The translations under genes were made by a program, and so were the position numbers. From Kribbella capetownensis (GTDB taxonomy: Bacteria > Actinomycetota > Actinomycetes > Propionibacteriales > Kribbellaceae), in contig NZ_SJKD01000008.1 in the NCBI RefSeq assembly GCF_004331485.1, positions 124,001-188,000 on the forward strand: DNA of 64,000 nucleotides. Direction: 5' to 3'. The notes under the pieces were generated by a model. It ran no database searches. It was not told where the DNA came from and was given only the letters and a program-made list of their open reading frames with translations. Shown here in pieces: positions 24,204-32,966 of this stretch. Numbering within the stretch: the first letter of the stretch is position 1; the number at the start of each line of letters is the position of its first letter.

Positions 24204-24793
24204 AGGTCCAGGAGTTGCAGTACGCCGTTGACGTGAGCCTCGGCCCGGGCCCGTGAGGGCGGAGCATCCAGGCCGAGGAGGCGGCGGCGGTGCGGCTCTC
24301 CGAGGAGGAGTGTGAAGAGCTCCTCGGGGCACGGGACGAGATCACTCAAGGCGTCGATGTAGCGCTGCGGACCGGCCGCGTAGAAGCCCGTGGCGAGGTC
24401 CGGGAACTGGTGTGCCTCGGCGACCACCATCCGGTGCAGGCCGATCGCGACGTCCGAGTGCAGCGTGATGACGAGCCGTACGGCGAGTGCCTCGAGGGCG
24501 TTCGCACCGGGCGTCCGGGCCTGTCGGTCGACTGGCTCCGCTTCCGGCAGGACCTCGCGGTTCAACCGGGCGACCGCCGCGGTGAAGACCTCGGTCTTGT
24601 CGCCGACGTAGCCGTAGATCGTGCGTTTGGTGACCTTCGCCTCCGTCGCCAGCCGGTCCAGCGAGACACCGCCGTACCCGTGCCGGAGGAACAGCCGGAC
24701 CGCCGCGTCCAGGATCTCCTCCCGCCGCTGCTCGCGTTCGGACTCGGTCGGCCGTCCACGTTTGCGCGGACCACCGTCGACAGCTCTGGTCAT
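24200..24793 (-). CDS. TetR-family regulator of the 2-oxo acid dehydrogenase operon
   Basis: 197 residues. A basic N-terminal arm (RKRGRPTESE) precedes the TetR helix-turn-helix (ILDAAVRLFLRHGYGGVSLD, ATEAKVTKRTIYGYVGDKTE), followed by a helical ligand domain with an AefR-like C terminus. A perfect AAGGAGG ribosome site precedes the ATG at 24793. It is divergent from the E1-alpha gene, 69 bases away, with an imperfect palindrome between, so it most likely controls that operon. Confidence 0.9.
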   Translation of the reverse strand: MTRAVDGGPRKRGRPTESEREQRREEILDAAVRLFLRHGYGGVSLDRLATEAKVTKRTIYGYVGDKTEVFTAAVARLNREVLPEAEPVDRQARTPGANALEALAVRLVITLHSDVAIGLHRMVVAEAHQFPDLATGFYAAGPQRYIDALSDLVPCPEELFTLLLGEPHRRRLLGLDAPPSRARAEAHVNGVLQLLDL

Positions 24794-24816
24794 GGCGCTA
24801 TCCTCCTTCATGACAG

Positions 24817-24838
24817 AATGACACGATCTAGTATCATT
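24817..24838. promoter_or_regulatory. TetR operator upstream of the 2-oxo acid dehydrogenase operon
   Basis: AATGACAC and GTATCATT form imperfect 8-base arms (one mismatch pair) around GATCTA in the divergent region between TetR and E1-alpha. It is AT-richer than its surroundings. Confidence 0.6.
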
Positions 24839-24862
24839 ATCCTCGTGAGGAGAGCCGACACG

Positions 24863-25867
24863 ATGTCCGCACCGCCCGGCCTGCTGGGCCACTACCGGCA
24901 GATGCTGCTGATCCGGCGCTTCGAGGAGCGGGCCGCCCGGGCCTACACCGAAGCCAAGATCGGCGGCTACTGCCATCTGAACCTCGGCGAGGAGGCAACG
25001 GTCGTCGGGTTGATGAGTGCACTCGACCCGAGCGACTACGTCTTCACGAACTACCGCGAGCACGGGTACGCCATCGCGCGCGGCATCGACCCCAGCCGCG
25101 TCATGGCCGAGCTCTACGGCCGGAGCGACGGCGTGTCCAAGGGCTGGGGTGGTTCCATGCATCTGTTCGACGCGCAGGCCCGGTTGCTCGGCGGGTACGG
25201 CATCGTCGGCGGCCAGTTGCCGCTGGCAACCGGGGCGGCGCTCGCGATCGCCTACCGCGGCGGTCCGGAGATCGTGATGTGCCACCTGGGCGACGGTACG
25301 ACGAACATCGGCGCCTTCCACGAATCGCTCAACCTGGCCGCACTGTGGAAACTCCCCATCGTGTTCGCGGTGGTCAACAATCAGCTCGGCATGGGCACCA
25401 CCGTCGAGATGTCGTCCGCTGAACCCGAGCTGCACAAGCGCGCCGCGGCGTACCGGATGTACGGCGAACGCGTCGACGGAAACGATGTCGTCGCCGTACA
25501 GGAGTCCGCCGTACGCGCGGTCGCGATGGCGCGTGAAGGGCGGCCGGTGCTGCTGGAGGCTGTCAGCGGGCGGCTGCGTGGGCATTCGGTGGTGGATCCG
25601 GCGGCGTACCGGACGAAGGAAGAAGTGGCCGAGCTCAGGGCCGCGGATCCCGTGCTCGCGTTGGGTGACCAGCTGCGGTTGAGCGCTGAGGACCTGGAAC
25701 AGTTGGAGCAGTCTGTCGCGGCGGAGGTCGGTGCGGCGATCGCGTTCGCCGATGCCAGCGCAGCACCGGATGTCAAGACGTTGTTCGACTACAACTACGC
25801 GACGCCGGTGCCGAACGATCTCAACCGACTGCCGGGCCAGCCTCTCTTCGCGGTGGCCGGCGCATGA
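24863..25867 (+). CDS. Thiamine-dependent 2-oxo acid dehydrogenase, E1 alpha subunit (acetoin/pyruvate type)
   Basis: 334 residues. The ThDP motif is GDGTTNIGAFHESLNLAALW followed by KLPIVFAVVNN. The substrate-side signatures are YREHGYAIARG and SKGWGGSMHLFD, typical of acetoin and pyruvate dehydrogenase E1-alpha subunits and not of branched-chain enzymes. It decarboxylates or cleaves the substrate with E1-beta and passes the acyl group to E2 lipoate. It is the first gene of a three-gene operon and overlaps E1-beta by four bases. A longer in-frame extension upstream would cross the operator and is rejected. Substrate choice (acetoin or pyruvate) is unresolved. Confidence 0.92.
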   Translation: MSAPPGLLGHYRQMLLIRRFEERAARAYTEAKIGGYCHLNLGEEATVVGLMSALDPSDYVFTNYREHGYAIARGIDPSRVMAELYGRSDGVSKGWGGSMHLFDAQARLLGGYGIVGGQLPLATGAALAIAYRGGPEIVMCHLGDGTTNIGAFHESLNLAALWKLPIVFAVVNNQLGMGTTVEMSSAEPELHKRAAAYRMYGERVDGNDVVAVQESAVRAVAMAREGRPVLLEAVSGRLRGHSVVDPAAYRTKEEVAELRAADPVLALGDQLRLSAEDLEQLEQSVAAEVGAAIAFADASAAPDVKTLFDYNYATPVPNDLNRLPGQPLFAVAGA

Positions 25868-26859
25868 CCGTGATGTCCTACCGGCAGGCGATCAACGAGA
25901 CGCTGCGGGCCGAGATGCATCGCGACGATCGCGTGTTCCTGATCGGCGAGGAGATCGGCGTCTTCGAGGGGTCGTACAAGATCACCGCGGGGTTGCTCGC
26001 GGAGTTCGGCGAACGACGCGTGCGGGACACACCGATCTCGGAGGAAGGGTTCACCGGCGCCGCGATCGGTGCGGCGATGCTCGGGCTCCGGCCTGTGGTC
26101 GAGTTGATGACGATCAACTTCTCGCTGCTCGCACTCGATCAGATCGTCAACCATGCGGCGAAGATCCACGGCATGTTCGGCGGCCAGCGCAGCGTCCCGA
26201 TGGTGATCCGGACGCCTGGTGGTGGCGGCCAGCAGCTCGGCGCCACCCATTCGCAGAACGTCGAGCTGTACTACGCCTTCGTACCGGGACTGAAGGTGGT
26301 TGCCCCTAGCAACCCCGCGGATGCCAAGGCGTTGCTGCTCGCGGCGATCCGGGACGACGATCCGGTGCTGTTTCTGGAAAATCTCGCGCTGTACAACACG
26401 AAAGGCGACGTACCGGACGACGACGTACCGGCCGAGATCGGGCGTGCGGCGGTGACCAGGGCCGGCAGCGACATCACCGTGATCGGCTACTCGCGGATGG
26501 CGTCGCTCGGTCTGGCCGTGGCGGAGGAGCTGGCTGCTCGGGAGGGAATTGATGCCGAGGTCCTCGATCTGCGCAGTCTGCGTCCGCTGGATCGGGAGAC
26601 GATTGTCCGGTCGGTCCGCAAGACGCACGCGGCGGTGGTGCTGGAGGACGACTGGCTGACGTACGGCATCGGCGCGGAGATCGCGGCGACGATCTCGGAC
26701 GGTGCGTTCGACCAGCTGGACGCGCCGGTACGCCGGGTCGCGATGGCTGAAGTACCGCTTCCCTATGCCAAGAGCCTGGAGAGCGCTGCCCTGCCCTCGG
26801 CGGGCGATGTCGAGACGGCGATCAGACAGACCCTGGCCGCGGTCGGCCGGCTGCGCTGA
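25864..26859 (+). CDS. 2-oxo acid dehydrogenase E1 beta subunit
   Basis: 331 residues, the usual length. It has the transketolase-like N-terminal domain (YRQAINETLRAEMHRDDRVF, LIGEEIGVFEGSYKITAGLL), RVRDTPISEEGFTGAAIGAA, the central IRTPGGGGQQLGATHSQNVE and the C-terminal domain (DAEVLDLRSLRPLDRETIVR). It pairs with E1-alpha to form the ThDP site. It is translationally coupled to E1-alpha and 11 bases upstream of E2. Confidence 0.94.
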   Translation: MTVMSYRQAINETLRAEMHRDDRVFLIGEEIGVFEGSYKITAGLLAEFGERRVRDTPISEEGFTGAAIGAAMLGLRPVVELMTINFSLLALDQIVNHAAKIHGMFGGQRSVPMVIRTPGGGGQQLGATHSQNVELYYAFVPGLKVVAPSNPADAKALLLAAIRDDDPVLFLENLALYNTKGDVPDDDVPAEIGRAAVTRAGSDITVIGYSRMASLGLAVAEELAAREGIDAEVLDLRSLRPLDRETIVRSVRKTHAAVVLEDDWLTYGIGAEIAATISDGAFDQLDAPVRRVAMAEVPLPYAKSLESAALPSAGDVETAIRQTLAAVGRLR

Positions 26860-26870
26860 GAGGAGACACG

Positions 26871-28094
26871 ATGAGCACGATTCTGATGCCACGGTTGTCG
26901 GACACGATGGAAACCGGCGTCGTGGTCACCTGGCACAAGCAGACCGGAGAGATGGTCGAGGCCGGCGAGATCCTGGCCGACATCGAGACCGACAAGGCCG
27001 TGATGGAGTACGAGGCCTACGAGTCCGGCGTCCTCGGCCGAATCCTGGTAGCCGAGGGCGAAGAAGCCGCCATCGGCCAACCAATCGCAGTCATCGGCGA
27101 CGAAGAGGACGCCGACGACGCAGCCGCACCGGACGAGGCAGCTGAGTCTCAGGCGTCGGCGTCTCCACCGCCCGCGCAGTCAGGCACCGTCGACGATGCC
27201 GTGCAGACCTCCGTCGTGGTGCCTGCGATGGAGCGGATGCCGGCTTCTCCTTTGGCTCGGCGGGATGCGGCGGAGCTCGGGGTGGATCTGACGCAGGTTG
27301 TCGGGACCGGACCCGGTGAGCGGATCATCCGTGCGGATGTCCGTGCCGCCGCCCAAGCGACTCCTGCCGAGCCAGAGACACCGGTCGCCCAGGAACAGAA
27401 CGACGGCGAGGAGGTCCCACTCAGCTTGCTGCGCAGGACGAGCGGAAAGCGGCTGGCCGACAGCGCCCGGACCGCACCGCACTTCTACCTGACCGCGAGC
27501 GCCGACCTCGAGAACCTCGTCGACCTGCGGTTCGAGCTCAACGCACAACTGACGGAGGCCGGACGCCAGAAGGTCAGCATCAACGACCTCGTCATCCGCG
27601 CGTGCGCACTGACGCTGCGCCAGCACCCGGACGTCAACTCGTCGCTGTCCGGCCACAACCTCCTGCGCCACCACGACATCAACATCGGCGTGGCAGTCGC
27701 GATCGACGACGGACTCCTGGTCCCCGTCATTCGCAACGCCGACCACAAGTCGGTCGGCGTGATCGCCGAGGAGTCCGCGGCCCTCGCCGTACGTGCAAGA
27801 CAGCGCCAACTGACGACCGACGAGATGGCCGGCGGGACGTTCACCATCAGCAACCTCGGGATGTACGGCGTCGAGCAGTTCACCGCGATCATCAATCCCC
27901 CGCAGGCCGCGATCCTGGCCGTCGGCGCATCCCGCCGCGAGGCCGTAGTCCTCGACGACGGATCACTCGCCGCCCGCACCAGGATGCGCTACACGCTCTC
28001 GGCCGACCACCGCATCCTCAACGGCGCCGACGGAGCCCGCTTCCTGGCCGACCTGACCCATCTCCTGGAGCACCCCTGGCTCATCATCGCCTGA
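26871..28094 (+). CDS. Dihydrolipoyl acyltransferase (E2) of the 2-oxo acid dehydrogenase complex
   Basis: 407 residues. There is one lipoyl domain (about 1-80) with the lipoylated Lys in IETDKAVMEYEAY. A Pro/Ala/Glu-rich linker follows, then a peripheral subunit-binding domain (about 120-158, PASPLARRDAAELGVDLTQV) and the catalytic core from about 180. The active-site motif near the C terminus is SADHRILNGADGARF, with His present and Asn in the place often held by Asp; this variant also exists in functional E2 enzymes. AGAGGAGA precedes the ATG. No E3 (lipoamide dehydrogenase) gene follows, so E3 must be shared from elsewhere. Confidence 0.93.
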   Translation: MSTILMPRLSDTMETGVVVTWHKQTGEMVEAGEILADIETDKAVMEYEAYESGVLGRILVAEGEEAAIGQPIAVIGDEEDADDAAAPDEAAESQASASPPPAQSGTVDDAVQTSVVVPAMERMPASPLARRDAAELGVDLTQVVGTGPGERIIRADVRAAAQATPAEPETPVAQEQNDGEEVPLSLLRRTSGKRLADSARTAPHFYLTASADLENLVDLRFELNAQLTEAGRQKVSINDLVIRACALTLRQHPDVNSSLSGHNLLRHHDINIGVAVAIDDGLLVPVIRNADHKSVGVIAEESAALAVRARQRQLTTDEMAGGTFTISNLGMYGVEQFTAIINPPQAAILAVGASRREAVVLDDGSLAARTRMRYTLSADHRILNGADGARFLADLTHLLEHPWLIIA

Positions 28095-28422
28095 CCCGCA
28101 TCCGAACCACCGCCCAGACCTCGACCTGCGGCGGATTCTCAGCGGTGCCGGCCATACGCATCGAGCCAACGGACCTGGAGCGGCGCCCCGGAAGGCAGCG
28201 TCCCCACCAGGCCTCCACCCACATCACCCTAGCCCGCCCACCCGACGTACTGGATGGACCCGGCCACCAGCCTGGTCGTGGTGGGTTGTGAGCTGTGACC
28301 TGCCGATGCGGAGATCTCCGGAAGCCGGCTCACCTCCGCTTGAACAGGCTGTGGGAGGTTGGGACGGGAAATGATCTGTTCTGAGCCACCAGTTCCTGTT
28401 CCAGGCCTAACGCGGCGCAGGT

Positions 28423-28455
28423 CCGGCCCCAGGCGGCGCGCCCGCCTGGGGCCGG
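28423..28455. terminator. Strong hairpin terminator between E2 and GNAT genes
   Basis: Perfect 14-base arms (CCGGCCCCAGGCGG and its complement) around a five-base loop lie at the 3' end of the minus-strand GNAT gene. The hairpin can also stop read-through from the E2 operon. The rest of the 364-base gap 28095-28422 shows no gene, motif or repeat that I can support. Confidence 0.85.
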
Positions 28456-28458
28456 CTA

Positions 28459-28935
28459 CTAACGCCGGGTGAGGATGTATTCGGTGAGGGGTGGGTGGGG
28501 TGGGAACGCGGTCCGGGTCTGGCGGCCGGTGGGGTGCCAGCCGAGCTTCTCGTAGAAGCGGCGGGCTCGGGCGTTCTCGGTGAAGACCCGGAGCCGCAGA
28601 GTCTCGAGCGTGGACGGGAAGGTGGCCAGCAGAGCGTCGTGCAGGTACGCCGCCAGCCCCGAGCCCCAGGTATCGACAGCGGTGCCGAAGTGGAAGACCT
28701 CGTCACCCCGGCGGGCCGCGAATCCGGTGATCCGATCGTGCTGATCACACGAGACGTAGACCGCGATCGACGGATCGGCGAGCTCGACCGCCCACCGGTC
28801 CAGGATGTCGGCGCGCGGAAACGGATGCGTCTCCTGCGGGAAGATATGCCCCAGTCCTTCCACCGCCCCGCGCTCCTGCAACTCCACCAACTCGGGCAGA
28901 TCGGACTCGTGTGCCGACCGGAAGATCCAATCCAT
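28459..28935 (-). CDS. GNAT-family N-acetyltransferase
   Basis: 158 residues. It has the GNAT fold with the acetyl-CoA binding region modified to TAVDTWGSGLAAYLHDALLA, followed by LRLRVFTENARARRFYEKLG and WHPTGRQTR, the typical last motif of the family. The target is unknown. It starts four bases after the lacI stop and so is probably the last gene of the sulfatase/ABC operon. It could acetylate a sugar derivative, but many GNATs in such positions are unrelated to the operon's main role. Confidence 0.88.
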   Translation of the reverse strand: MDWIFRSAHESDLPELVELQERGAVEGLGHIFPQETHPFPRADILDRWAVELADPSIAVYVSCDQHDRITGFAARRGDEVFHFGTAVDTWGSGLAAYLHDALLATFPSTLETLRLRVFTENARARRFYEKLGWHPTGRQTRTAFPPHPPLTEYILTRR

Positions 28936-28939
28936 TCCG

Positions 28940-29947
28940 TCAGTGTCCCGGGCCGATGCCGGCGGTGCTTTCGCGGACCACCAACGTGAACGGCGCTTGG
29001 AAGCGGACGGGGTCCTGGCCCGGCTTCTGGTCGCGGAGGGCCTGCAGGGACAGGCGGGCGATGGCGACACGGTCCGGCGCGACGGTGGTCAGCGTCGGGA
29101 GGGTGGCGAGGTCGTACGGGATGTCGTCGAAGCCGACGACGGCGACCTGCTGTGGCACCTTCAGCCCGCGCAGCACCAAAGCCCGGATCGCGCCCATCGC
29201 CAACCAGTCGGTGCCCGCGAAGATCGCGTCCGGAGCGGGATTGCCGGCGTCCAGCCAGCGGCCGAGAGTCAGCTCGGCGTCCTCACCGCGGACCCCTCCG
29301 GCGGGGAGCACGATGTCCTCGTCGACGCCGATCCCCGCCGCCACCAGCGCATCGCGATACCCGTTGATCCGTTCGTCCGCGACCCCCGGCCCGGGCGCCA
29401 GCGCCATCACCCGGCGCCGGCCGAGCGACAGGAGGTGGTCGGTCGCTGCCCGCCCGGCTTCCCGGTTGTCGATCCCGACGTGGTCGGCCAGGTGTTCCTC
29501 ACCGGCCTTCTCACCCAGCAGCACCAGCGGCAGCGCCGGATCACGCCGCTGCACATCCTCCGGACTCAGGTTCAGCGGGCTCATGATGATCCCGTCGAGA
29601 CGGGCCGGATGCCGGTCCGTGAGCAGACCCAACTCAGCCTCGCGCCGGCCACCGGTCTGGTGGAACTGGACGATCCAGCCGAAGGTCTCCGCCTCGTCCA
29701 GCATCCGCGCCGCGAGCGAGGCGAAGTACGGGCGATCGAGCTGGGGCACCGCGAACGCGATCACTCCACTGCGCCCCTGGGCCAGGTTCCGGGCGGCGAT
29801 GTTCGGCCGGTAGCCGAGCTTGTCGATCGCGGCGAGGACTCGCAGCCTGGTCGACTCCCGGACGTGTTCGGACCCGTTGACGACGTTCGACACCGTCTTC
29901 ATCGACACGCCGGCCGCCTCGGCGACGTCGATCAAACGAGGCCTCAT
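28940..29947 (-). CDS. LacI-family repressor of the sulfatase/ABC operon
   Basis: 335 residues. The LacI headpiece is clear (RLIDVAEAAGVSMKTVSNVV, hinge YRPNIAARNLAQGRSG), followed by a periplasmic-binding-protein-like sensor domain with GIDNREAGRAATDHLLSLGR and the C-terminal VVGFDDIPYDLATLPTLTTV. It should bind a sugar effector. It lies in the operon directly after the ABC permeases, and the twin palindromes at 34478-34502, upstream of the first gene, have the CG-centred form typical of LacI operators. Confidence 0.93.
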   Translation of the reverse strand: MRPRLIDVAEAAGVSMKTVSNVVNGSEHVRESTRLRVLAAIDKLGYRPNIAARNLAQGRSGVIAFAVPQLDRPYFASLAARMLDEAETFGWIVQFHQTGGRREAELGLLTDRHPARLDGIIMSPLNLSPEDVQRRDPALPLVLLGEKAGEEHLADHVGIDNREAGRAATDHLLSLGRRRVMALAPGPGVADERINGYRDALVAAGIGVDEDIVLPAGGVRGEDAELTLGRWLDAGNPAPDAIFAGTDWLAMGAIRALVLRGLKVPQQVAVVGFDDIPYDLATLPTLTTVAPDRVAIARLSLQALRDQKPGQDPVRFQAPFTLVVRESTAGIGPGH

Positions 29948-29961
29948 GGGTGGTAAATATG

Positions 29962-30786
29962 TCACTTCAAGCCGGTGTGTGCCATTCCGGCCAGGATCCG
30001 CCGTTGGAAGACCACGAACACCACCACGACCGGTACCAGCGTGACCACACTCATCGCGAACAGTGCTCCCCACTCCGAGCTGCCGGTCGCGTCGAGGAAC
30101 CCGCGCAAGGCCACCGGAACCGTCAGTTTCGTCCGCGTCGACAGGTAGATCAGCTGGCTGAAGAAGTTGTTCCAGGTCCAGATGAAGGAGAAGATCGCGG
30201 TCGTCACCAGCGCCGGGGACAGCAGCGGCAGGATGATCCGCCGGTAGATGCCCCACGCCCCGCACCCGTCGATCCGCGCGGCGTCGTCCAGCTCGACCGG
30301 GATCGACCGGATGAACTGCACCATCAGGAACACGAAGAACGCGTCGGTGGCCAGGAAGCTCGGCACGATCATCGGCCAGAACGTGTCGATCCAGTTGAGG
30401 TTGCGGAAGATCGAGTACTGCGCGATCAGCGTGACGTGACCGGGCAGCATGATCGTGGCCAGCATCAGCGCGAACAGCGTCTTGCGCCCGACGAACTTGA
30501 GCCGGGCGAACGCGTACGCCGTGAGCGAGCAGGTCAGCACGTTCCCGATCACGACCGCGGTGCAGATGATCAGCGAGTTGGCGATGTACACCCCGAAGTT
30601 GACCCCGGTCGAGTGCCAGCCCAGCGCATAGTTGCCCAGCGTCGGATGCTCGGGCACCAGGCCGGCATCTGTGAAGATCTCGGTGTTCGGCCGCAGCGAC
30701 GCGGTGATCATCCACAGCAGTGGATACAGCATGATCAACGCGCCGACGGTCAGGCCGACGTGTGCGAAGACACGGCGAGTTCTCAT
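29962..30786 (-). CDS. Sugar ABC transporter permease (MalG type)
   Basis: 274 residues and six predicted membrane helices. The EAA loop that contacts the ATPase reads PVELDDAARIDGCGAWGIYR. This is the second permease of a CUT1-type carbohydrate importer. It overlaps the first permease by four bases. No ATPase gene is in the operon, as is common in actinobacteria, where one MsiK-like ATPase serves many importers. Confidence 0.93.
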   Translation of the reverse strand: MRTRRVFAHVGLTVGALIMLYPLLWMITASLRPNTEIFTDAGLVPEHPTLGNYALGWHSTGVNFGVYIANSLIICTAVVIGNVLTCSLTAYAFARLKFVGRKTLFALMLATIMLPGHVTLIAQYSIFRNLNWIDTFWPMIVPSFLATDAFFVFLMVQFIRSIPVELDDAARIDGCGAWGIYRRIILPLLSPALVTTAIFSFIWTWNNFFSQLIYLSTRTKLTVPVALRGFLDATGSSEWGALFAMSVVTLVPVVVVFVVFQRRILAGMAHTGLK

Positions 30787-31703
30787 CGGCGGACCCCTTC
30801 GTCTCCGTAGAACACCCAGGTGCGGCCGAGGACGAAGTTCAGGCCGGTGAACACCGCGATGATCAGCAGCAGGACCCAGGCCATCGCTGCGGCGTACCCC
30901 ATCCGGAAGTTGCCGAACGCCTGCTGGTACAGGTACAGCGTGTAGAACAGCGTCGAGTCCGACGGCCCGCCCTTACCGCCGCTGATGATGTACGCCGGGG
31001 TGAACGCCTGGAACGCACCGATGATCTGGAGTACCAGGTTGAAGAACACGACCGGCGACAGCAGCGGCAGCGTGACCCGCCAGAACCGTTGCCACTTGTT
31101 CGCGCCGTCCATCTCGGCGGCTTCCATCACGTCCTCCGGGATCTGCCGCAACCCGGCCAGGAAGATGACCATCGGAGCGCCGAACTGCCACACGCGCAGC
31201 ACGATCAGCGTCCACAGCGCCGTACCCGGCTCCGAGATCCACCCATGTCCCTCGATGCCGAACAGGCTGAGGACGTGGTTGAGCAGACCGTCACTGCCGA
31301 AGATCTGCTGCCAGAGCAGGGCGATCGCGACACTGCCGCCGAGCAGACTCGGCACGTAGTACAGAGCGCGATAGACCGCGAGACCACGCAAACCACGGTT
31401 GAGCAGTACGGCGATCGCGAGAGCGAAGGTCATCTCCAGCGGCACCGACACCGCGACGTACAGGAACGTCACCCGAAGGGAATGCAGGTAGCGGGCGTCG
31501 TGGAACAGTGCGGTGTAGTTGTGCAGTCCGGTCCACGCCGGAGTGTTGAAGAGCGCGTAATCGGTGAACGAGTAATACAGCGACAACACCATCGGGCCGA
31601 CGGTCAGACCGAGTACGCCGATCAACCAGGGCAACAGGAACAGGTAGCCCGGGACGCTTTGGCGCAGACGCGTTCCGAACGAGTCGGCGGCGGATCGACT
31701 CAC
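30783..31703 (-). CDS. Sugar ABC transporter permease (MalF type)
   Basis: 306 residues and six predicted membrane helices, with an N-terminal cytoplasmic stretch and the EAA loop PEDVMEAAEMDGANKWQRFW. It pairs with the MalG-type permease to form the CUT1 import channel. It overlaps the substrate-binding protein gene by four bases on one side and the second permease gene on the other. Confidence 0.93.
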   Translation of the reverse strand: MSRSAADSFGTRLRQSVPGYLFLLPWLIGVLGLTVGPMVLSLYYSFTDYALFNTPAWTGLHNYTALFHDARYLHSLRVTFLYVAVSVPLEMTFALAIAVLLNRGLRGLAVYRALYYVPSLLGGSVAIALLWQQIFGSDGLLNHVLSLFGIEGHGWISEPGTALWTLIVLRVWQFGAPMVIFLAGLRQIPEDVMEAAEMDGANKWQRFWRVTLPLLSPVVFFNLVLQIIGAFQAFTPAYIISGGKGGPSDSTLFYTLYLYQQAFGNFRMGYAAAMAWVLLLIIAVFTGLNFVLGRTWVFYGDEGVRR

Positions 31704-32965
31704 TGGCCCAGCGTCTTCCCCGCCAGCTCGACGAACTCCGTCGCGCCGGAGGCGGGGGTGGCCTTGCCGAAACCGATGTTCTCGGCGATGCGCCCGAAGC
31801 CGGTGAGCAGTTCGCCGTACCCCTTCGGCCAGGGCTGCGGCGACGGACCGACCTTGCCGGCGATGTCCTCGACGTACGCGATGGCCCGGGCGCCGGCCGA
31901 GTCGGCCTCGGCCGAGACCACGTCACGCGCCTTCTTCGACGGCGGTACGCCGAGCAGGATGCCGATGGTCTTGATCGCGGTCTCGTCGTTGAGCAGGAAC
32001 CCGATCAGCTTGGCCGCGTCCTCGGGGTGCTTGCTCGCGGCCGAGACGCACCACAGGTCGAGGGCCTTGATGAACTGCCCCTTGAGGTCGCCGGCCTTGT
32101 CCTGGGGCACCGGCAGTACGGTCAACGGGCTCTTGACCAGCGGCTGGTAGAAGGTGACCTGCTGTACCCAGCCGAACTGCAGCGGCGCCTTCCCGGTCGC
32201 CACCAGGGACTTCTCGATCGCCGTGGTCTCGCCGCTGACGTTCTGCGATGGCGCGGCCTTGGCCGTCCGCAGGTCCGCCCAGTACTGGAACCACTCCTGG
32301 ATCGTGTCCTTGCTGGTCGTCAGCTTCCCACCGTCGTCGGAGAACATCTCGGTCCCGTGCTGACGGGCGAACACCTCGAACAGCTGGAAGTTGCCGGCCT
32401 GGTCGCTGGACCCGAAGGTGCCCTGCACCGATCCCGAATAGTCCTTCGCGAACTCGGCGAACGCGTCCCACGTCCACCCCTGCTTCGGGACGCTGCCGCC
32501 GGCCTTCTTCACCGCGGCCTCGTCGACGTACATGGCGTAGCTGATCGAGCTCTGCCCGATGCCGAAGTTCTTGCCGTCCGCGGTGCCGCTGCCGGCCACG
32601 TCCGGGTCCAGCCCGGAGGTGTCGATGCCCAGTGATCCCAAGTCCTTCAGGGCACCGCGGCCGGCGTAGTCGCTGAAGTAGCTCATCGACATCCGCAGTA
32701 CGTCGGGCGCGTTGTTGCCCGAGGTCTGCGTGGCCAGCTTGTCCCAGTAGTCGTCGAAGGGCGCGCTCTCCGGGGCGAAGTCCGTGCCACCGTTGGACTT
32801 CCACGCGTCCAGCGCCTTGTTGATCGCCTTCGTCACGGGGTCGGGCCCGTACCACGCGACCCGCATCGGCCCCGACTTCGCGGAGCAGCCGGGCAGCATG
32901 GTGGCGGCGGCCGTGGCGGCACCGAGACCTAGCAGGGTACGGCGGCTGAAGGTGGACGGATTCAT
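31700..32965 (-). CDS. Sugar ABC transporter substrate-binding lipoprotein
   Basis: 421 residues. The signal peptide carries twin arginines (TFSRRTLLGLGAATAAA) and a lipobox (MLPGC, Cys27), so it is a lipoprotein that may be exported folded through Tat. The body has the family-1 solute-binding layout of CUT1 importers, with YADLRT-type and WPKGYGELLTGF stretches. It should present a sugar, most likely a sulfated one given the adjacent sulfatase, to the two permeases. It starts one base after the sulfatase stop. Confidence 0.92.
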   Translation of the reverse strand: MNPSTFSRRTLLGLGAATAAATMLPGCSAKSGPMRVAWYGPDPVTKAINKALDAWKSNGGTDFAPESAPFDDYWDKLATQTSGNNAPDVLRMSMSYFSDYAGRGALKDLGSLGIDTSGLDPDVAGSGTADGKNFGIGQSSISYAMYVDEAAVKKAGGSVPKQGWTWDAFAEFAKDYSGSVQGTFGSSDQAGNFQLFEVFARQHGTEMFSDDGGKLTTSKDTIQEWFQYWADLRTAKAAPSQNVSGETTAIEKSLVATGKAPLQFGWVQQVTFYQPLVKSPLTVLPVPQDKAGDLKGQFIKALDLWCVSAASKHPEDAAKLIGFLLNDETAIKTIGILLGVPPSKKARDVVSAEADSAGARAIAYVEDIAGKVGPSPQPWPKGYGELLTGFGRIAENIGFGKATPASGATEFVELAGKTLGQ

Positions 32966-32966
32966 G

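Noticed and set aside
27990..28030. Asn in place of Asp in the E2 active-site motif read as an inactivating change.
   Set aside because: Functional E2 proteins with the Asn variant exist, and the catalytic His is retained.
28095..28422. Gap after the E2 gene inspected for a small gene or integrase remnant.
   Set aside because: No frame shows a recognisable domain, good start or ribosome site; only the terminator at its end is supported.
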